Source: Pararhodobacter marinus
Lineage (GTDB): Bacteria; Pseudomonadota; Alphaproteobacteria; Rhodobacterales; Rhodobacteraceae
DNA: 64,000 nt
Assembly: GCF_003122215.1 (NCBI RefSeq)
Contig: NZ_QEYD01000010.1
Location: forward strand, 124,001-188,000
Reading direction: 5' to 3'
Within the stretch, counting starts at the first letter, position 1. The number at the start of each line of letters is the position of its first letter. The notes below the pieces were generated by a model. The model saw only the letters and a list, made by a program, of their open reading frames with translations, was not told where the DNA came from and made no database searches. The position numbers and the translations under genes were made by a program. Of this stretch, positions 59,807 to 64,000 are shown one piece after another.

Positions 59807-60292
59807 TCACCGATTTCCGGCAAGCTCCGCGGTCCGCTCGGCCAAGGTCGGCATTTCGCCAAGTGCCTCGAAAACACGATTGAGTCCGTCTATCAGCGTA
59901 GTCATCTCTTCGGGCGAGAAAGCCGAAGACAGTTTCTCTGCGATCGCATCGCTGAGCGCGGTGCAGATACGGATCGCCTGCCGGCCAGCTTCGGTCGGGG
60001 ATACCTCGACCGCGCGGTTGTCCAGGTCCGAGCGGACACGCTGCAAGAGCCCGTTCTTTTCCATCCGTTTCAGCTGGTGCGAGATCGTCGATTGCGGCAG
60101 CGCCATAAGGTCGACCAGCTGACCGACCTTCATCGGCCCGTTCTGATCCAGCGCGAACAGGATCCGCGAGGAATACAGATCCAGCCCCACCGGCGCGATA
60201 ACCGGCGTGCTGACCTGCTGCAGGCGGGCATTGATCCGATGCGTGAGGAAGGTGACCCGGTTTTCCAGCCGGGGTAGTGCTGCTTTCGCCAT
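59807..60292 (-). CDS. MarR-family transcriptional regulator
   Basis: A 161-aa MarR-type winged-helix repressor. The recognition region is visible as MKVGQLVDLMALPQSTISHQLKRME, and the wing as NGLLQRVRSDLDNRAVEVSPTEAG (read at RSDLDNRAVEVSPTEAG). It is divergent from an amidohydrolase operon. A 23-bp partly palindromic sequence in the shared promoter is repeated upstream of the SDR at 63919, so it most likely represses both units and itself. The effector is probably an aromatic or other small carboxylate. A GTG eight codons upstream is an alternative start. Confidence 0.87.
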   Translation of the reverse strand: MAKAALPRLENRVTFLTHRINARLQQVSTPVIAPVGLDLYSSRILFALDQNGPMKVGQLVDLMALPQSTISHQLKRMEKNGLLQRVRSDLDNRAVEVSPTEAGRQAIRICTALSDAIAEKLSSAFSPEEMTTLIDGLNRVFEALGEMPTLAERTAELAGNR

Positions 60293-60370
60293 CTGCTCGG
60301 TCCCTGCGCTCTTCACCCCAAGGCTTTGCCATCATTCGGGCCGCTTTCCAAGTTTGACAGTATAGATCGA

Positions 60371-60393
60371 TTTCGATTATATTTATATCGAAA
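60371..60393. promoter_or_regulatory. MarR-type operator copy 1
   Basis: Arms TTTCGAT and ATCGAAA with a 9-base AT-rich centre, between the MarR gene and the amidohydrolase gene. It matches the element at 63962-63984 at 20 of 23 positions. Confidence 0.7.
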
Positions 60394-60417
60394 TGAATCT
60401 GTCCGAGGGGGGAGCCT

Positions 60418-61416
60418 GTGGCAGGTGTACAGACAGCCGGCGTCATCGACGTTCATGCGCATGTCGTGCTGGCCGAGACTTTTGGTGCGGCCGGCACACT
60501 GGGTCCTGAGATGGGCGGGCAGGATGGCGATGCCCCCTGGTTCCGCGTGGGCGAGTACCGTCTTGACGGGGTACGTTACGCGGGCAGCGCATTCATGGAT
60601 CCGGCATTGCGGCTTGCACGCATGGCGACGGCAGGGATCGATTTTCAGGTGCTCTCGCCCAACCCGCTGACCTATCTGCATCATGTCCCTGCGGCCGTCG
60701 CGATCCGCTTCTGTCGGATCCACAACGATGCCCTGGCATGCCAGGTCGCCGCGTATCCCGAGCGTCTCGCGGGACTTGCCGCCCTGCCGATGCAGGATAT
60801 CGGCGCGGCGGTCGAAGAATTTCACCGGGCGGTCGGGGATCTCGGGCTGTGGGGCGCCGCGATCGGCACAGATATGCCGCACCGGCTGGACGATGCCGGG
60901 ATGGACCGGCTCTATGACGCGTGCGTCTCCCGGGATGTGCCGCTGTTCCTGCATCCCGGTCCTGCCGGGATCGACGGCCCGGCGGGGGATCCCAATCTGA
61001 AGGATTATGATCTTGATGTGGTGATCGGCTTCGCGGCTCAGGAAACGCTGGCTGTCGCGCGGCTGATCTTCGGCGGGGTTCTGGACCGGCATCCGGCGCT
61101 CGACATCTGTCTCAGCCATGGTGGCGGGTCGACGGCTTTCCTTGCCGGGCGCATGGCGCAGGCGATGCGCAAACGTCCGTGGTCCCCGCCCGATCATCGC
61201 AAGGACGGTGCGTTCGAAGAGCGCCTCGCCCGGTTGTGGTTCGACAATCATCTGAACCGCGCGGAATCCCTGTCGCTGCTAACCGATCTGGTTGGTGAGG
61301 ACCGTCTTGTTTTCGGCACCAATTTCGCCGGTTGGGACGCGCCCGAAGATCTCGGGACACACACACCGCCCGCCCATCTTGCCGACAACGCGCGGCGTCT
61401 TCTGCGCCGCCCCTGA
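60418..61416 (+). CDS. amidohydrolase-2 (ACMSD-type decarboxylase/hydrolase) family protein
   Basis: A 332-aa TIM-barrel metal enzyme. Metal ligands are visible as His-x-His in IDVHAHVV near the N-terminus, His in LFLHPGPAG (about 178), His in CLSHGGG (about 238) and a late Asp after FGTNFAG. The family includes aminocarboxymuconate semialdehyde decarboxylase and aromatic acid decarboxylases such as 5-carboxyvanillate and gamma-resorcylate decarboxylase. The start is a GTG at 60418 with a strong GGGGGGAG site. First gene after the MarR operator. The substrate is unknown, probably an aromatic or muconate-type acid. Confidence 0.85.
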   Translation: MAGVQTAGVIDVHAHVVLAETFGAAGTLGPEMGGQDGDAPWFRVGEYRLDGVRYAGSAFMDPALRLARMATAGIDFQVLSPNPLTYLHHVPAAVAIRFCRIHNDALACQVAAYPERLAGLAALPMQDIGAAVEEFHRAVGDLGLWGAAIGTDMPHRLDDAGMDRLYDACVSRDVPLFLHPGPAGIDGPAGDPNLKDYDLDVVIGFAAQETLAVARLIFGGVLDRHPALDICLSHGGGSTAFLAGRMAQAMRKRPWSPPDHRKDGAFEERLARLWFDNHLNRAESLSLLTDLVGEDRLVFGTNFAGWDAPEDLGTHTPPAHLADNARRLLRRP

Positions 61417-61431
61417 CCGAGGAGTTCGCCC

Positions 61432-62799
61432 ATGTCCGACCTGATCATCGAGAATGGCCGCGTCATCGACGGCACCGGGGCGCCGGCCTTTGACTCTGCC
61501 GTCCTGATCGAAGACGGGGCAATCGCTGCGCTGGGCGCCGAAGCGCAGTCGCGCGCGGCGGGCCGACCGGGGCTGCGCCGGATCGATGCCACGGGCTGCA
61601 CGGTGATGCCGGGAATAATCGATACCCATTGCCATCTGGCTTTCGACGATGCCGCTTCGAATGCCGAGATCTTCCACCAACGGCGGAACGCGCTGTCGGC
61701 TCTGGTGGCATCCTATAACGCCCGCAAGCTTCTGCGCGCGGGGGTAACGGGGCTGCTCGACCCGGATTCCACCTTCGAGAACATGATCGATCTGCGCGAT
61801 GCGATCGAAGCCGGTATCGTCGAAGGGCCTCGCATGTCCTGCGGCGCCTATGCCCTGATCACCGGCGTGGGCGGCACGGCCGGACGGATGATCGCGGATG
61901 AGGGCGTCACCGGCTATTACAAGCCAGTCAACTCGCGCGACGAGATCGTGGCGGAGGTGCGGCGCCAGATCAAGTATGGCGCGGACTGGATCAAGGTGCA
62001 TGTCACCGGGATCGTGCCGCGGCAGGCGCGGCGCGGCGAGATGTGCGTCTGGACACTGGATGAGCTGAAGCTGATCTGCGACACCGCGCACGAACTGATG
62101 ACCCCCGTGATGGGCCATTGCCGGGGCGCAGAGGCGACCCGCCGCGCCGCCATCGCGGGGTTTGACCTGATCTTCCATGCGACCGGCATGGACGAGGCCG
62201 CGCTGACGGCGGTCGTTGATCGCAAGATCCCGATCGCACCCGCCCTGACCTTCCAGGCAAACATGGTCGATTTCGGCCCGGCGCTGGGCACCTCGGCCGA
62301 GTTGATCAAGCTCTTCGAACGCGAGATCACCGATTCCATCGACACCATGACCGAGGCCCACCGCGCCGGCGTGCCCCTGCTCACCGGTTCGGAGGCGGGC
62401 TTTGCGCTGGTGCCCTATGGCGATTGGCATTACCGCGAAATGGAGGTCTTTGTGAAATACTTCGGCCTGTCGACGCTCGAGGCGATCCAGTGCGCGACAC
62501 AGAAAAGCGCCTTCGGCATCCGGATGCCGGGCGAAGTCGGGGTGATCGCCCCGGGCTATCGGGCCGACGTGATCTGCGTGAAGGGCCGGGTCGACGAGGA
62601 TCTGGCCCTGCTCGGTGATCCGGACAACATGCGCCATGTGCTGATCGACGGAAAGGAAAAGGACCTTTCACCCCTGCCTCCGCGCCGCCCGATTCCGGGA
62701 TGGCGGCTGGCATCGATGGGCGGCCGACGCCTGACACGCGACGTGGCGTTCGGGCCGCAAACACCGCCCGAACCGCCGGCGATCGAAGAGCTCCACTGA
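61432..62799 (+). CDS. amidohydrolase-1 family protein (imidazolonepropionase/prolidase-like)
   Basis: A 455-aa amidohydrolase. The entry motif is GIIDTHCHL (about residues 61-69), a probable metal-bridging lysine is in DWIKVHVTG, and histidines are in MGHCRGAE and IFHATG. The usual late Asp of the family (T-D-x-G) is replaced by TGSEAGF, which may alter metal binding or mean that another residue serves. The C-terminal beta domain ends GVIAPGYRADVICV. Related enzymes hydrolyse cyclic amides or dipeptides. It starts 15 bp after the amidohydrolase-2 gene and is co-transcribed with it. Confidence 0.82.
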   Translation: MSDLIIENGRVIDGTGAPAFDSAVLIEDGAIAALGAEAQSRAAGRPGLRRIDATGCTVMPGIIDTHCHLAFDDAASNAEIFHQRRNALSALVASYNARKLLRAGVTGLLDPDSTFENMIDLRDAIEAGIVEGPRMSCGAYALITGVGGTAGRMIADEGVTGYYKPVNSRDEIVAEVRRQIKYGADWIKVHVTGIVPRQARRGEMCVWTLDELKLICDTAHELMTPVMGHCRGAEATRRAAIAGFDLIFHATGMDEAALTAVVDRKIPIAPALTFQANMVDFGPALGTSAELIKLFEREITDSIDTMTEAHRAGVPLLTGSEAGFALVPYGDWHYREMEVFVKYFGLSTLEAIQCATQKSAFGIRMPGEVGVIAPGYRADVICVKGRVDEDLALLGDPDNMRHVLIDGKEKDLSPLPPRRPIPGWRLASMGGRRLTRDVAFGPQTPPEPPAIEELH

Positions 62800-62813
62800 C
62801 CCACAGGCCGGAC

Positions 62814-63128
62814 TCAGCCAAACGGCGAGAAGTCCGTGGGCAGCAGGATCTTGCTCTCCTGCGTCTCGAGCAGGGGCAGGATCTCGGTCAGGAATCGCCG
62901 CCACTCAGGTTCAGCCATGAGGGCGGCGCGCCGCCGCGCCCGGTCATCGAGGCCGTCATAGCCCCACAGATGCACGGTTTCGTTCAGCGGCCCCAGTTCG
63001 GTGACGAAATAGCCGATGAGATTGCCCAGAACGCGGCGCTGCAACGCCAGCGGGCCCGCCTGATAAAGCGCCATGAACTGCGGGATCATGCCGGGACGGA
63101 AGCGATAGGTGCGTTGTTCGACGATCAT
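62814..63128 (-). CDS. NIPSNAP family protein
   Basis: A 104-aa ferredoxin-fold-like NIPSNAP protein: MIVEQRTYRFRPGMIPQFM at the start, then LGNLIGYFVTELGPLNETVHLWGYD (read at GYFVTELGPLNETVHLW), a conserved core of the family, and PEWRRFL. The family is often found in aromatic or terpenoid catabolic operons but lacks a defined reaction. It lies 11 bp after the SDR gene on the same strand. Cytoplasmic. Confidence 0.82.
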   Translation of the reverse strand: MIVEQRTYRFRPGMIPQFMALYQAGPLALQRRVLGNLIGYFVTELGPLNETVHLWGYDGLDDRARRRAALMAEPEWRRFLTEILPLLETQESKILLPTDFSPFG

Positions 63129-63139
63129 CTTTTCGCTCC

Positions 63140-63919
63140 TCAGAAGGCACCGCGGAACAAGCCGCCGTCCAGCAACAGGTTCTGCCCCGTGATGTAACCG
63201 GCATGGGCGCTGCACAGAAAAGCGCAGGCCTTGCCGAACTCTTCCGGATCGCCCAGCCGCGCGGCGGGCACCTGCGCCTCCCAGTCGCGGGCGACCGCTT
63301 CGGTTTCCCGTCCACTGGCGGCGGCATTCGCCGCAAAGCCCTGCTGCAGCCGTTCGGTACGAAAATAGCCGGGCAGAATCTGGTTGATCGTGACACCCTT
63401 GCTGGCAACGTCGCGCGCAACACCGGCCAGAAAGGCCGTCAGACCTGCGCGCGCGCCGCTGGAGAGATCGAGACCGAAAACCGGCATCTTCACCGTCACG
63501 GAGGTGATGTTGACGATACGCCCGAATCCCCGGTCTGCCATGCCGTCAATCACCGATTGCACAAGCTGGATCGGCGTCAGCATGTTCATGCCGATGCCTT
63601 TTTCCATCGCCGACCGGTCGAGGCTTCGAAAATCCGCAAAGGGCGGACCGCCATTGTTGTTAACCAGGATATCCGGCTCGGGACAGGCGGTGAGAAGCGC
63701 ATCTCGCCCCGCCTCGGTATCGAGATCGGCCACAACGGGAATCGCCGTTCCCCCGGTTTCGCGCTGCAGCGCTTCTGCCGTCGCGCCTAGCCGCACGGCA
63801 TCGCGTCCGTTGATCACGACAGTCACGCCCGCGCGCATCAGCTCGGCCGCGCAGGCACGACCGAGTCCTTTTGACGAGCCGCAGACGATCGCGTTGCGCC
63901 CCTTCAAACCTAGATCCAT
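63140..63919 (-). CDS. atypical SDR lacking the usual Tyr-x3-Lys pair
   Basis: A 259-aa SDR-fold protein with the coenzyme motif CGSSKGLG near residue 14, NNNGGP in place of NNAG, and the catalytic-strand serine in NITSVTVKM. Where classical SDRs have Tyr-x3-Lys, this one reads LSSGARAGLTAF, so the catalytic tyrosine and lysine are missing. This subgroup with SGARAGL is widespread but poorly characterised. The start at 63919 has a GGGAGGAA site. First gene of a two-gene unit with the NIPSNAP protein, behind the second MarR operator copy. Confidence 0.82.
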   Translation of the reverse strand: MDLGLKGRNAIVCGSSKGLGRACAAELMRAGVTVVINGRDAVRLGATAEALQRETGGTAIPVVADLDTEAGRDALLTACPEPDILVNNNGGPPFADFRSLDRSAMEKGIGMNMLTPIQLVQSVIDGMADRGFGRIVNITSVTVKMPVFGLDLSSGARAGLTAFLAGVARDVASKGVTINQILPGYFRTERLQQGFAANAAASGRETEAVARDWEAQVPAARLGDPEEFGKACAFLCSAHAGYITGQNLLLDGGLFRGAF

Positions 63920-63961
63920 GTGCTTTCCTCCCAAGATCGACACAGGGCAAAATTATAGTGT

Positions 63962-63984
63962 TTTCGATTGTATTGATATCGATA
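63962..63984. promoter_or_regulatory. MarR-type operator copy 2
   Basis: Matches the element at 60371-60393 at 20 of 23 positions (shared TTTCGATT, TATT and ATATCGA blocks), 43 bp upstream of the SDR start. It extends the regulon of the MarR protein to the SDR/NIPSNAP unit and possibly to a divergent gene beyond the right edge. Confidence 0.7.
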
Positions 63985-64000
63985 TAATATAGCATGGTGG

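Overview
The window is GC-rich (roughly two thirds G+C), densely packed DNA with many ATGA-type start/stop overlaps, no rRNA or tRNA genes and no insertion sequence that I can recognise. Codon use, the style of the transporters and the gene set (IlvD/Edd-type pentonate dehydratase, GbcAB-like Rieske oxygenase, several ABC importers, riboswitch-controlled cobalamin uptake) suggest a metabolically versatile alphaproteobacterium of the Rhodobacterales (Paracoccus/Roseobacter type). This is inference; no phylogenetic marker is present. The window reads as a chain of catabolic islands, each with its own regulator, importer and enzymes.

Region 1 (1-7810) is a non-phosphorylative (Weimberg-type) sugar-acid locus: an IlvD/Edd dehydratase, a DapA-type 2-keto-3-deoxy acid dehydratase, an RraA-like putative aldolase and a semialdehyde dehydrogenase leading to 2-oxoglutarate. 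A divergent LacI-type repressor has two matching operators, and a LysR regulator and an exported binding protein lie at the left edge. Region 2 (8016-15947) holds two divergent oxidative systems: a PaoABC-like molybdenum aldehyde oxidase, and a three-subunit FAD/cytochrome c GMC dehydrogenase of the gluconate/sorbitol dehydrogenase type. These could feed aldonic acids into region 1.

Region 3 (16088-19857) is a BtuFCD/FecBCD-type importer plus a DMT-family transporter. Region 4 (19863-27262) is an amino-acid-type ABC importer with a CaiB-type CoA transferase, a MalY/PatB-type PLP enzyme and an enoyl-CoA hydratase, divergent from a LysR gene. Region 5 (27327-30520) is a second, paralogous BtuFCD importer behind a clear cobalamin riboswitch on the minus strand.

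Region 6 (30626-41411) is the most unusual. It has a VOC-bicupin fusion, a kynureninase-like/cyclase (kynurenine formamidase-like) fusion of 674 aa, a FadR-type GntR regulator, an M20 amidohydrolase and a complete oligopeptide ABC importer. It looks like a pathway for a peptide- or amide-linked, kynurenine-like compound. Region 7 (41736-50724) pairs an XylR_N/V4R regulator with a decayed AAA+ domain with an operon for a 2,4'-dihydroxyacetophenone-dioxygenase-like cupin, an SDR, a Liv-type importer and a Zn-alcohol dehydrogenase. Region 8 (50905-53529) is a GbcAB-like Rieske oxygenase pair behind a second cobalamin riboswitch, closed by a strong terminator.

Region 9 (53951-59682) is a NarL-type two-component system whose large membrane kinase has a PDZ-like sensor, next to four small genes of unknown function, three of them for exported proteins. 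Region 10 (59807-63919) is a MarR-controlled set of two amidohydrolases, a NIPSNAP protein and an atypical SDR, with a shared 23-bp operator in front of both transcription units.
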